From Ptiloglossa arizonensis (lineage: Eukaryota; Arthropoda; Insecta; Hymenoptera; Colletidae), in assembly GCF_051014685.1 (NCBI RefSeq), contig NW_027478440.1, positions 744,001-808,000 on the forward strand: 64,000 nt of DNA, given 5' to 3'. This document shows, piece after piece, positions 33,901 through 44,819 of the stretch. Positions within the stretch are counted from its first letter, which is position 1, and each line of letters opens with the position of its first letter. Made by a program: the position numbers and the translations under genes. The notes beneath the pieces were generated by a model. That model was not told the origin of the DNA, did no database searches, and saw only the letters and a list, made by a program, of their open reading frames with translations.

Positions 33901-35258
33901 TTATACGTTATACGTTATACGTTATACGTTATACGTTATACGTTATACGTTATACGTTATACGTTGTACGTTATACGTTATACGTTATACGTTATACTTT
34001 ATAGGTTATACGTTATACGTTATACGTTATACGTTATACGTTATACGTTAGACGTTATACGTTATACGTTATACGTTATACGTTATACGTTATACGTTAT
34101 ACGTTATACGTTATACGTTATAGGTTATACGTTATACGTTATACGTTATACGTTACACGTTATACGTCATAGGTTATACGTTATACGTTATACGTTATAC
34201 GTTATACGTTATACGTTATACGTTATACGTTATACGTTATTCGTTATACGTTGTACGTTAGACGTTATAAGTTGTACGTTATACGATATACGTTATACGT
34301 TGTACGGTATACGTTATACGTTGTACGTTACATGTTATACGTTATACGTTATACGTTATACGTTATACGTTATACGTTATACGTTATACGTTATACGTTA
34401 TACGTTACACGTTATACGTCATAGGTCATACGTTATACGTTATACGTTATACGTTATACGTTATACGTTATACGTTATACGTTATACGTCATAGGTTATA
34501 CGTTATACGTTATACGTTATGCGTTATACGTTATGCGTTATACGTTATACGTTATACGTTATACGTTATACGTTATACGTTATACGTTATGCGTTATACG
34601 TTATACGTTATTAGTTATACGTTATACGGTATACGTTATACGTTGTACGTTACATGTTATACATTATACGTTATACGTTATACGATATACGTTATACGTT
34701 ATACGTTATACGTTATACGTTATACGTTATACGTTATACGCTATACGTTACATGTTATACGTTATACATTATACGTTATACGTTATACGTTATACGTTAT
34801 ACGTTATACGTTATACGTTATACGTTACACGTTATACGTTACACGTTATACGTTATACGTTATACGTTATACGTTATACGTTATACGTTATACGTTATAC
34901 GTTATACGTTATACGTTATACGTTATACGTTATACGTTATACGTTATACGTTATACGTTATACGTTATACGTTATACGTTATACGTTATACGTTATACGT
35001 TATACGTTATACGTTATACGTTATACGTTATACGTTATACTTTATAGGTAATACGTTATACGTTATACGTTATACGTTATACGTTATACGTTATACGTTA
35101 TACGTTATACGTTATACGTTATACGTTATAGGTTATACGTTATACGTTATACGTTATACGTTATACGTTATACGTTATACGTTATACGTTATACGTTATA
35201 CGTTATACGTTATACGTTATACGTTATACGTTATACGTTATACGTTATACGTTATACG

Positions 35259-35349
35259 TTACACGTTATACGTTACACGTTATACGTTACACGTTATACG
35301 TTACACGTTATACGTTACACGTTATACGTTACACGTTATACGTTACACG
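35259..35349 (+). repeat. 14-bp dimer sub-array TTACACG/TTATACG, seven copies
   Basis: ACAC variants start at 35,261, 35,275, 35,289, 35,303, 35,317, 35,331 and 35,345, exactly 14 bp apart. Variant and canonical units therefore alternate, giving a doubled repeat unit. Confidence 0.93.
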
Positions 35350-36895
35350 TTATACGTTATACGTTATACGTTATACGTTATACGTTATACGTTATACGTT
35401 ATACGTTATACGTTATACGTTATACGTTATACGTTATACGTTATACGTTATACGTTATACGTTATACGTTATACGTTATACGTTATACGTTATACGTTAT
35501 ACGTTATACGTTATACTTTATAGGTAATACGTTATACGTTATACGTTATACGTTATACGTTATACGTTATACGTTATACGTTATACGTTATGCGTTATAC
35601 GTTATAGGTTATACGTTATACGTTATACGTTATACGTTATACGTTATAAGTTATACGTTATACGTCATAGGTTATACGTTGAACGTTATACGTTATACGT
35701 TATACGTTATACGTTATACGTTATACGTTATACTTTATACGTTATAGGTGTTACGTTATACGTTATACGTTATACGTTATACGTTATACGTTATACGTTA
35801 TACGATATACGTTATACGTTATACGGTATACGTTATACGTTGTACGTTATACGTTATACGTTATACGTTATACGTTATACGTTATACGTTATACGTTATA
35901 CGTTATACGTTATACGTTATACGTTATACGTTATACGTTATACGTTATACGTTATACGTTATACGTTATACGTTATACGTTATACGTTATACGTTATACG
36001 TTATACGTTATACGTTATACGTTATACGTTATACGTTATACGTTATACGTTATACGTTATACGTTATACGTTATACGTTATACGTTATACGTTATAGGTT
36101 ATACGTTATACGTTATACGTTATAAGTTATACGTTATACGTCATAGGTTATACGTTGAACGTTATACGTTATACGTAGTATGTAATGCGTCATACGTTTT
36201 ACGTTATTCGTTTTACGTTATACGTTATACGTTATACGTTATACGTTATACGTTATACGTTATACGTTATACGTTATACGTTATACGTTATACGTTATAC
36301 GTTATACGTTATACGTTATACGTTATACGTTATACGTTATACGTTATACGTTATACGTTATACGTTATACGTTATACGTTATACGTTATACGTTATACGT
36401 TATACGTTATACGTTATACGTTATACGTTATACGTTATACGTTATACGTTATACGTTATACGGTATACGTTATACGTCATACGTTATACGTTATACGTTA
36501 TACGTCATACGTCATACGTCATACGTTATACGTTATACGTTATACGTTATGCGTTATACGTTATGCGTTATACGTTATACGTTCTACGTTATACGTTATA
36601 CGTTATACGTTATACGTTATACGTTATACGTTATACGTTATACGTTATACGTTATACGTTATACGTTATACGTTATACGTTATACGTTATACGTTATACG
36701 TTATACTTTATAGGTAATACGTTATACGTTATACGTTATACGTTATACGTTATACGTTATACGTTATACGTTATACGTTATACGTTATACGTTATAGGTT
36801 ATACGTTATACGTTATACGTTATACGTTATACGTTATACGTTATACGTTATACGTTATACGTTATACGTTATACGTTATACGTTATACGTTATAC

Positions 36896-36901
36896 GTTAC
36901 G
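36896..36901. other. Satellite register break (-2)
   Basis: GTTACGTTATAC lacks TA within a unit. The homologous site in the second 5.43-kb copy (near 42,325) is intact, so the deletion is private to copy 1. Confidence 0.85.
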
Positions 36902-36922
36902 TTATACGTTATACGTTATACG

Positions 36923-36985
36923 TTACACGTTATACGTTACACGTTATACGTTACACGTTATACGTTACACGTTATACGTTACACG
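36923..36985 (+). repeat. 14-bp dimer sub-array, five copies
   Basis: ACAC variants at 36,925, 36,939, 36,953, 36,967 and 36,981. The run lies about 20 bp downstream of a 2-bp register break at 36,896-36,901. Confidence 0.93.
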
Positions 36986-38443
36986 TTATACGTTATACGT
37001 TATACGTTATACGTTATACGTTATACGTTATACGTTATACGTTATACGTTATACGTTATACGTTATACGTTATACGTTATACGTTATACGTTATACGTTA
37101 TACGTTATACGTTATACGTTATACGTTATACGTTATACGTTATACGTTATACGTTATACGTTATACGTTATACGTTATACGTTATACGTTATACTTTATA
37201 GGTAATACGTTATACGTTATACGTTATACGTTATACGTTATACGTTATACGTTATACGTTATACGTTATGCGTTATACGTTATAGGTTATACGTTATACG
37301 TTATACGTTATACGTTATACGTTATAAGTTATACGTTATACGTCATAGGTTATACGTTGAACGTTATACGTTATACGTTATACGTTATACGTTATACGTT
37401 ATACGTTATACTTTATACGTTATAGGTGTTACGTTATACGTTATACGTTATACGTTATACGTTATACGTTATACGTTATACGATATACGTTATACGTTAT
37501 ACGGTATACGTTATACGTTGTACGTTATACGTTATACGTTATACGTTATACGTTATACGTTATACGTTATACGTTATACGTTATACGTTATACGTTATAC
37601 GTTATACGTTATACGTTATACGTTATACGTTATACGTTATACGTTATACGTTATACGTTATACGTTATACGTTATACGTTATACGTTATACGTTATACGT
37701 TATACGTTATACGTTATACGTTATACGTTATACGTTATACGTTATACGTTATACGTTATACGTTATACGTTATAGGTTATACGTTATACGTTATACGTTA
37801 TAAGTTATACGTTATACGTCATAGGTTATACGTTGAACGTTATACGTTATACGTAGTATGTAATGCGTCATACGTTTTACGTTATTCGTTTTACGTTATA
37901 CGTTATACGTTATACGTTATACGTTATACGTTATACGTTATACGTTATACGTTATACGTTATACGTTATACGTTATACGTTATACGTTATGCGTTATGCG
38001 TTATACGTTATACGTTCTACGTTATACGTTGTACGTTATACGTTATACGTTATACGTTATACGTTATACGTTATACGTTATACGTTATACGTTATACGTT
38101 ATACGTTATACGTTATACGTTATACGTTATACGTTATACGTTATACGTTATACGTTATACGTTATACGTTATACGTTATACGTTATACGTTATACGTTAT
38201 ACGTTATACGTTATACGTTATACGTTATACGTTATACGTTATACGTTATACGTTATACGTTATACGTTATACGTTATACGTTATACGTTATACGTTATAC
38301 GTTATACGTTATACGTTATACGTTATACGTTATACGTTATACGTTATACGTTATACGTTATACGTTTTTGGCGGCGGTTTGAAGATGTTTAAGATAGGAG
38401 AGAACGGAAATAGGAAAAGGAGTGGGGATAAGCGTTTCATCCC

Positions 38444-38486
38444 GGGCCTGCTAGTGGACTCGTCAGTAAGGCATCCTAGCAGGCCC
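38444..38486. other. Hairpin-forming inverted repeat inside terminal repeat
   Basis: Arms GGGCCTGCTAG and CTAGCAGGCCC are perfectly complementary over 11 bp with a 21-nt loop. The same structure occurs in every terminal repeat: 39,207-39,249, 43,881-43,923 and 44,644-44,686. It could act as an RNA stem-loop (for example near polyadenylation or packaging) or as a DNA cruciform. Its function is unknown. Confidence 0.6.
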
Positions 38487-38527
38487 TGCCTTATACGCCG
38501 GGACATTGGAAGATCGGTAAGAGGTCG

Positions 38528-38535
38528 TATATATA
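38528..38535 (+). promoter_or_regulatory. Candidate TATA box in 5' terminal repeat, copy 1
   Basis: TATATATA followed by GTGATCGG sits about 84 bp before the repeat end, a plausible position for an LTR promoter core. The surrounding terminal repeat is much richer in G+C than the satellite, so the motif stands out. Equivalent sites are at 39,291, 43,965 and 44,728. There is no direct evidence of transcription. Confidence 0.3.
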
Positions 38536-38619
38536 GTGATCGGAGCAGGTACGGGAACTTGCGGGAAACGGTTGATGGTGAGTTTCCCTCTGGTGGCAAG
38601 CGTGGGTAGTGCCGCCACA

Positions 38620-39129
38620 TAACCCCCTTGCCAGTGGTAAACGATACTTTGAAGTTCCGTCCTGATGTCCCAGTGGCGTAGGTATTTGTTCCGTTGTTCG
38701 GTGGCACAACAAGGCACAGGAGGAGGTTGTCTAGAGTAGTGGACGAGAGGAATGGTTCCTTTTCGTAGTAAGGCCCAGCTGCTGTCGATTACGAACTACG
38801 CATGGCGAGCCTTGTATGCTCAAGCCGCGATTTTTGCTTGTTGTCCGACGTTGATGCGTGAGCGTACCGGTACTTATGAAACGCATCCGTGTGGTCGGTG
38901 AATAATGTCGACTAAAGCTGCCTGCTGTCCTCCTGGGGTTGATCCTGATGGTTAGCCGGAAGTATAGCGTCATATCGTCGCTGGCAGGTAAAGGAGTCAA
39001 CCCTCGGAGAGGGGGATTTACGAAAAATCGGCCTTTACACGTTGCGTTCCATCCATCGTCTTGTGCTGCACCTCTACTGCTGCTGTGCTGTTGTCCAGAA
39101 GGTTGCGTGTTACTAGACGGGGTCACCAC
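38620..39129. other. Interior of TRIM-like element copy 1, non-coding
   Basis: These 510 bp lie between the terminal repeats. No gag, protease, reverse transcriptase or integrase motif is readable in any frame, and the interior is too short to hold them. A 132-codon open frame on the minus strand (38,731-39,129) starts at GTG, and its first ATG leaves about 80 codons. It is compositionally unremarkable (S/T/R-rich) and not recognised. A purine-rich stretch occurs at about 39,004-39,024, well away from the second repeat, so it is not a convincing polypurine tract. Confidence 0.55.
38853..38887. other. Nested palindrome in element interior, copy 1
   Basis: Complementary 7-bp arms GATGCGT (38,853-38,859) and ACGCATC (38,881-38,887) enclose a perfect 10-bp palindrome GTACCGGTAC at 38,864-38,873, almost centred between the arms. 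This could form a hairpin or cruciform or be a dyad protein-binding site. The same structure is at 44,290-44,324. Confidence 0.5.
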
Positions 39130-39382
39130 TTTGGCGGCGGTTTGAAGATGTTTAAGATAGGAGAGAACGGAAATAGGAAAAGGAGTGGGGATAAGCGTTT
39201 CATCCCGGGCCTGCTAGTGGACTCGTCAGTAAGGCATCCTAGCAGGCCCTGCCTTATACGCCGGGACATTGGAAGATCGGTAAGAGGTCGTATATATAGT
39301 GATCGGAGCAGGTACGGGAACTTGCGGGAAACGGTTGATGGTGAGTTTCCCTCTGGTGGCAAACGTGGGTAGTGCCGCCACA
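39130..39382 (+). repeat. 3' terminal direct repeat (LTR-like), element copy 1
   Basis: The repeat is identical to 38,367-38,619 except A for G at 39,363. It is preceded by GGTCACCAC, not a polypurine tract, and followed directly by satellite (CGTTATACG). Its TATATATA at 39,291-39,298 points into the satellite. Confidence 0.8.
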
Positions 39383-40357
39383 CGTTATACGTTATACGTT
39401 ATACGTTATACGTTATACGTTATACGTTATACGTTATACGTTATACGTTATACGTTATACGTTATACGTTATACGTTATACGTTATACGTTATACGTTAT
39501 ACGTTATACGTTATACGTTATACGTTATACGTTATACGTTATACGTTATACGTTATACGTTATACGTTATACGTTATACGTTATACGTTATACGTTATAC
39601 GTTATACGTTATACGTTATACGTTATACGTTATACGTTATACGTTATACGTTATACGTTATACGTTATACGTTATACGTTATACGTTATACGTTATACGT
39701 TATACGTTATACGTTATACGTTATACGTTATACGTTATACGTTATACGTTATACGTTATACGTTATACGTTATACGTTATACGTTATACGTTATACGTTA
39801 TACGTTATACGTTATACGTTATACGTTATACGTTATACGTTATACGTTATACGTTATACGTTATACGTTATACGTTATACGTTATACGTTATACGTTATA
39901 CGTTATACGTTATACGTTATACGTTATACGTTATACGTTATACGTTATACGTTATACGTTATACGTTATACGTTATACGTTATACGTTATACGTTATACG
40001 TTATACGTTATACGTTATACGTTATACGTTATACGTTATACGTTATACGTTATACGTTATACGTTATACGTTATACGTTATACGTTATACGTTATACGTT
40101 ATACGTTATACGTTATACGTTATACGTTATACGTTATACGTTATACGTTATACTTTATAGGTAATACGTTATACGTTATACGTTATACGTTATACGTTAT
40201 ACGTTATACGTTATACGTTATACGTTATACGTTATACGTTATAGGTTATACGTTATACGTTATACGTTATACGTTATACGTTATACGTTATACGTTATAC
40301 GTTATACGTTATACGTTATACGTTATACGTTATACGTTATACGTTATACGTTATACG

Positions 40358-40420
40358 TTACACGTTATACGTTACACGTTATACGTTACACGTTATACGT
40401 TACACGTTATACGTTACACG
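40358..40420 (+). repeat. 14-bp dimer sub-array, five copies
   Basis: ACAC variants at 40,360, 40,374, 40,388, 40,402 and 40,416. Confidence 0.93.
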
Positions 40421-42352
40421 TTATACGTTATACGTTATACGTTATACGTTATACGTTATACGTTATACGTTATACGTTATACGTTATACGTTATACGTTA
40501 TACGTTATACGTTATACGTTATACGTTATACGTTATACGTTATACGTTATACTTTATAGGTAATACGTTATACGTTATACGTTATACGTTATACGTTATA
40601 CGTTATACGTTATACGTTATACGTTATGCGTTATACGTTATAGGTTATACGTTATACGTTATACGTTATACGTTATACGTTATAAGTTATACGTTATACG
40701 TCATAGGTTATACGTTGAACGTTATACGTTATACGTTATACGTTATACGTTATACGTTATACGTTATACTTTATACGTTATAGGTGTTACGTTATACGTT
40801 ATACGTTATACGTTATACGTTATACGTTATACGTTATACGATATACGTTATACGTTATACGGTATACGTTATACGTTGTACGTTATACGTTATACGTTAT
40901 ACGTTATACGTTATACGTTATACGTTATACGTTATACGTTATACGTTATACGTTATACGTTATACGTTATACGTTATACGTTATACGTTATACGTTATAC
41001 GTTATACGTTATACGTTATACGTTATACGTTATACGTTATACGTTATACGTTATACGTTATACGTTATACGTTATACGTTATACGTTATACGTTATACGT
41101 TATACGTTATACGTTATACGTTATACGTTATAGGTTATACGTTATACGTTATACGTTATAAGATATACGTTATACGTCATAGGTTATACGTTGAACGTTA
41201 TACGTTATACGTAGTATGTAATGCGTCATACGTTTTACGTTATTCGTTTTACGTTATACGTTATACGTTATACGTTATACGTTATACGTTATACGTTATA
41301 CGTTATACGTTATACGTTATACGTTATACGTTATACGTTATACGTTATACGTTATACGTCATACGTTATACGTCATACGTTATACGTTATACGTTATACG
41401 TTATGCGTTATACGTTGTGCGTTATACGTTATACGTTCTACGTTATACGTTGTACGTTATACGTTATACGTTATACGTTATACGTTATACGTTATACGTT
41501 ATACGTTATACGTTATACGTTATAGGTTATACGTTATACGTTATACGTTATAAGTTATACGTTATACGTCATAGGTTATACGTTGAACGTTATACGTTAT
41601 ACGTAGTATGTAATGCGTCATACGTTTTACGTTATTCGTTTTACGTTATACGTTATACGTTATACGTTATACGTTATACGTTATACGTTATACGTTATAC
41701 GTTATACGTTATACGTTATACGTTATACGTTATACGTTATACGTTATACGTTATACGTTATACGTTATACGTTATACGTTATACGTTATACGTTATACGT
41801 TATACGTTATACGTTATACGTTATACGTTATACGTTATACGTTATACGTTATACGTTATACGTTATACGTTATACGTTATACGTTATACGGTATACGTTA
41901 TACGTCATACGTTATACGTTATACGTTATACGTCATACGTCATACGTCATACGTTATACGTTATACGTTATACGTTATGCGTTATACGTTATGCGTTATA
42001 CGTTATACGTTCTACGTTATACGTTATACGTTATACGTTATACGTTATACGTTATACGTTATACGTTATACGTTATACGTTATACGTTATACGTTATACG
42101 TTATACGTTATACGTTATACGTTATACGTTATACTTTATAGGTAATACGTTATACGTTATACGTTATACGTTATACGTTATACGTTATACGTTATACGTT
42201 ATACGTTATACGTTATACGTTATAGGTTATACGTTATACGTTATACGTTATACGTTATACGTTATACGTTATACGTTATACGTTATACGTTATACGTTAT
42301 ACGTTATACGTTATACGTTATACGTTATACGTTATACGTTATACGTTATACG

Positions 42353-42415
42353 TTACACGTTATACGTTACACGTTATACGTTACACGTTATACGTTACAC
42401 GTTATACGTTACACG
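42353..42415 (+). repeat. 14-bp dimer sub-array, five copies
   Basis: ACAC variants at 42,355, 42,369, 42,383, 42,397 and 42,411. This is the duplicate of 36,923-36,985 without the upstream 2-bp deletion. Confidence 0.93.
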
Positions 42416-43803
42416 TTATACGTTATACGTTATACGTTATACGTTATACGTTATACGTTATACGTTATACGTTATACGTTATACGTTATACGTTATACGT
42501 TATACGTTATACGTTATACGTTATACGTTATACGTTATACGTTATACGTTATACGTTATACGTTATACGTTATACGTTATACGTTATACGTTATACGTTA
42601 TACGTTATACGTTATACGTTATACTTTATAGGTAATACGTTATACGTTATACGTTATACGTTATACGTTATACGTTATACGTTATACGTTATACGTTATG
42701 CGTTATACGTTATAGGTTATACGTTATACGTTATACGTTATACGTTATACGTTATAAGTTATACGTTATACGTCATAGGTTATACGTTGAACGTTATACG
42801 TTATACGTTATACGTTATACGTTATACGTTATACGTTATACTTTATACGTTATAGGTGTTACGTTATACGTTATACGTTATACGTTATACGTTATACGTT
42901 ATACGTTATACGATATACGTTATACGTTATACGGTATACGTTATACGTTGTACGTTATACGTTATACGTTATACGTTATACGTTATACGTTATACGTTAT
43001 ACGTTATACGTTATACGTTATACGTTATACGTTATACGTTATACGTTATACGTTATACGTTATACGTTATACGTTATACGTTATACGTTATACGTTATAC
43101 GTTATACGTTATACGTTATACGTTATACGTTATACGTTATACGTTATACGTTATACGTTATACGTTATACGTTATACGTTATACGTTATACGTTATACGT
43201 TATAGGTTATACGTTATACGTTATACGTTATAAGTTATACGTTATACGTCATAGGTTATACGTTGAACGTTATACGTTATACGTAGTATGTAATGCGTCA
43301 TACGTTTTACGTTATTCGTTTTACGTTATACGTTATACGTTATACGTTATACGTTATACGTTATACGTTATACGTTATACGTTATACGTTATACGTTATA
43401 CGTTATACGTTATACGTTATGCGTTATGCGTTATACGTTATACGTTCTACGTTATACGTTGTACGTTATACGTTATACGTTATACGTTATACGTTATACG
43501 TTATACGTTATACGTTATACGTTATACGTTATACGTTATACGTTATACGTTATACGTTATACGTTATACGTTATACGTTATACGTTATACGTTATACGTT
43601 ATACGTTATACGTTATACGTTATACGTTATACGTTATACGTTATACGTTATACGTTATACGTTATACGTTATACGTTATACGTTATACGTTATACGTTAT
43701 ACGTTATACGTTATACGTTATACGTTATACGTTATACGTTATACGTTATACGTTATACGTTATACGTTATACGTTATACGTTATACGTTATACGTTATAC
43801 GTT

Positions 43804-44056
43804 TTTGGCGGCGGTTTGAAGATGTTTAAGATAGGAGAGAACGGAAATAGGAAAAGGAGTGGGGATAAGCGTTTCATCCCGGGCCTGCTAGTGGACTCGT
43901 CAGTAAGGCATCCTAGCAGGCCCTGCCTTATACGCCGGGACATTGGAAGATCGGTAAGAGGTCGTATATATAGTGATCGGAGCAGGTACGGGAACTTGCG
44001 GGAAACGGTTGATGGTGAGTTTCCCTCTGGTGGCAAGCGTGGGTAGTGCCGCCACA
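43804..44056 (+). repeat. 5' terminal direct repeat (LTR-like), element copy 2
   Basis: This is a 253-bp copy of the terminal repeat, with TATATATA at 43,965-43,972 and the 11-bp hairpin at 43,881-43,923. The last satellite unit before it is truncated as TACGTT. Confidence 0.8.
43965..43972 (+). promoter_or_regulatory. Candidate TATA box in 5' terminal repeat, copy 2
   Basis: TATATATA occupies the same relative place as in copy 1, about 84 bp before the repeat end. No transcription evidence is available. Confidence 0.3.
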
Positions 44057-44566
44057 TAACCCCCTTGCCAGTGGTAAACGATACTTTGAAGTTCCGTCCT
44101 GATGTCCCAGTGGCGTAGGTATTTGTTCCGTTGTTCGGTGGCACAACAAGGCACAGGAGGAGGTTGTCTAGAGTAGTGGACGAGAGGAATGGTTCCTTTT
44201 CGTAGTAAGGCCCAGCTGCTGTCGATTACGAACTACGCATGGCGAGCCTTGTATGCTCAAGCCGCGATTTTTGCTTGTTGTCCGACGTTGATGCGTGAGC
44301 GTACCGGTACTTATGAAACGCATCCGTGTGGTCGGTGAATAATGTCGACTAAAGCTGCCTGCTGTCCTCCTGGGGTTGATCCTGATGGTTAGCCGGAAGT
44401 ATAGCGTCATATCGTCGCTGGCAGGTAAAGGAGTCAACCCTCGGAGAGGGGGATTTACGAAAAATCGGCCTTTACACGTTGCGTTCCATCCATCGTCTTG
44501 TGCTGCACCTCTACTGCTGCTGTGCTGTTGTCCAGAAGGTTGCGTGTTACTAGACGGGGTCACCAC
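44057..44566. other. Interior of TRIM-like element copy 2, non-coding
   Basis: These 510 bp match the copy 1 interior. The minus-strand open frame 44,168-44,566 is the duplicate of 38,731-39,129 and also begins at GTG. No recognised domain is present. Confidence 0.55.
44290..44324. other. Nested palindrome in element interior, copy 2
   Basis: This duplicates the 38,853-38,887 structure: arms GATGCGT and ACGCATC around GTACCGGTAC at 44,301-44,310. Confidence 0.5.
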
Positions 44567-44819
44567 TTTGGCGGCGGTTTGAAGATGTTTAAGATAGGAG
44601 AGAACGGAAATAGGAAAAGGAGTGGGGATAAGCGTTTCATCCCGGGCCTGCTAGTGGACTCGTCAGTAAGGCATCCTAGCAGGCCCTGCCTTATACGCCG
44701 GGACATTGGAAGATCGGTAAGAGGTCGTATATATAGTGATCGGAGCAGGTACGGGAACTTGCGGGAAACGGTTGATGGTGAGTTTCCCTCTGGTGGCAAA
44801 CGTGGGTAGTGCCGCCACA
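44567..44819 (+). repeat. 3' terminal direct repeat (LTR-like), element copy 2
   Basis: This 253-bp repeat carries the A variant at 44,800 and TATATATA at 44,728-44,735. It is followed directly by CGTTATACG satellite. Confidence 0.8.

Larger units (their letters stand above)
27961..35710 (+). repeat. Heptamer satellite with ~3.7-kb tandem duplication
   Basis: Ordered variants between about 28,060 and 31,420 recur between about 31,860 and 35,120. Matching pairs include CGTCATAGG at 28,282 and 32,081, the GTGATACG block at 28,619 and 32,432, the GTAGTATG block just before 29,364 and 33,128, and the blocks at 29,831/33,546 and 30,818/34,533. Offsets run from 3,799 to 3,813 and then down to 3,715, differing only by whole heptamers. 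Both copies carry the same CG dinucleotide deletion (30,173-30,185 and 33,888-33,900), which therefore predates the duplication. A 735-bp (105-unit) local repeat links about 30,874 with 31,609. Confidence 0.93.
35711..38366 (+). repeat. Heptamer satellite left of insert copy 1
   Basis: The TATACGT array bears the GGTGTT marker near 35,746 and 37,424 and the GTAGTATG marker near 36,176 and 37,854, a 1,678-bp local duplication. From about 36,090 onward it is the first copy of a 5.43-kb tandem duplication. The last ~330 bp before the insert (about 38,036-38,366) are unbroken canonical heptamers ending in ACGTT at 38,362-38,366. Confidence 0.96.
38367..38619 (+). repeat. 5' terminal direct repeat (LTR-like), element copy 1
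   Basis: The 253-bp repeat begins TTTGGCGGCGG and ends GTGCCGCCACA. A purine-rich tract spans about 38,388-38,431. A perfect 11-bp inverted repeat (GGGCCTGCTAG at 38,444-38,454, complement at 38,476-38,486, 21-nt loop) overlaps a CCCGGG palindrome. An 8-bp TATATATA lies at 38,528-38,535. A 252/253 match to 39,130-39,382 implies a recent origin if the ends were identical at insertion. Confidence 0.8.
38367..39382 (+). mobile_element. TRIM-like terminal-repeat element, copy 1
   Basis: This 1,016-bp block is unrelated to the satellite, has a visibly higher G+C content, and interrupts the array. It has 253-bp direct terminal repeats (38,367-38,619 and 39,130-39,382) with one mismatch (G at 38,600, A at 39,363) around a 510-bp interior. 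The repeat ends are inverted (TGGCGGC near the start, GCCGCCA near the end). The satellite ends in ACGTT on the left and restarts with (A)CGTT on the right. The register shift across the block equals 1,016 + 4 bp, consistent with a CGTT or ACGTT target duplication. The size and plan fit a non-autonomous LTR element (TRIM). Against this, no TGG primer-binding site directly follows the first repeat (the nearest TGG is at 38,635, 15 nt downstream) and no polypurine tract precedes the second. A composite of two MITE-like units is an alternative. Strand is assigned arbitrarily, taking the TATA box as forward. Confidence 0.68.
39383..43803 (+). repeat. Heptamer satellite between the two element copies
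   Basis: The zone opens with about 770 bp (110 units) of canonical heptamers without a visible variant (39,383 to about 40,153), among the purest runs in the window. A TATACTTTATAGG marker follows, then a five-fold 14-bp dimer run, the GGTGTT marker (40,781) and GTAGTATG markers (41,213 and 41,604). The boundary between the two 5.43-kb duplicates falls near 41,520. No register break occurs across this zone at sampled points. Confidence 0.97.
43804..44819 (+). mobile_element. TRIM-like terminal-repeat element, copy 2
   Basis: Base for base this appears identical to 38,367-39,382 at an offset of 5,437 bp. The terminal repeats are 43,804-44,056 and 44,567-44,819 and the interior is 44,057-44,566. 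The single mismatch between terminal repeats (G at 44,037, A at 44,800) is the same as in copy 1, and the satellite on both sides is also duplicated. It was therefore copied together with its flanks and is not an independent insertion. The limits on classification given for copy 1 apply. Confidence 0.68.

Noticed and set aside
38491..38497. Satellite heptamer TTATACG inside the terminal repeat as the origin of the satellite
   Set aside because: A single 7-bp match in 253 bp, allowing all rotations and both strands, is well within chance. No partial array surrounds it.
38635..38647. Primer-binding site for initiator tRNA (TGGTAAACGATAC)
   Set aside because: It shares only TGGTA with the usual initiator-Met type site and lies 15 nt beyond the terminal repeat, where a primer site is normally adjacent.
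38351..38707. 118-codon minus-strand frame crossing the terminal repeat into the satellite (copy at 43,788-44,144)
   Set aside because: It crosses the element boundary, starts at GTG, ends in the satellite, and overlaps other open frames in the same block.
39004..39024. Polypurine tract of an LTR element
   Set aside because: The purine-rich stretch lies more than 100 bp before the 3' terminal repeat and is interrupted. The bases directly before the repeat (GGTCACCAC) are not purine-rich.
38731..39129. 132-codon minus-strand frame filling most of the element interior (copy at 44,168-44,566)
   Set aside because: It starts at GTG and its first ATG leaves only about 80 codons. Composition is generic and no domain is recognisable. 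Identical copies reflect duplication, not selection.
38367..39382. tRNA-derived SINE or RNA polymerase III gene
   Set aside because: No A-box and B-box pair could be recognised and there is no terminal A- or T-rich tail.
39299..40783. 494-codon frame from the terminal repeat into the satellite as a fusion gene
   Set aside because: Any frame entering the satellite stays open. It opens at GTG and the true ATG is at 39,338. It is kept only as a read-out question in the findings.
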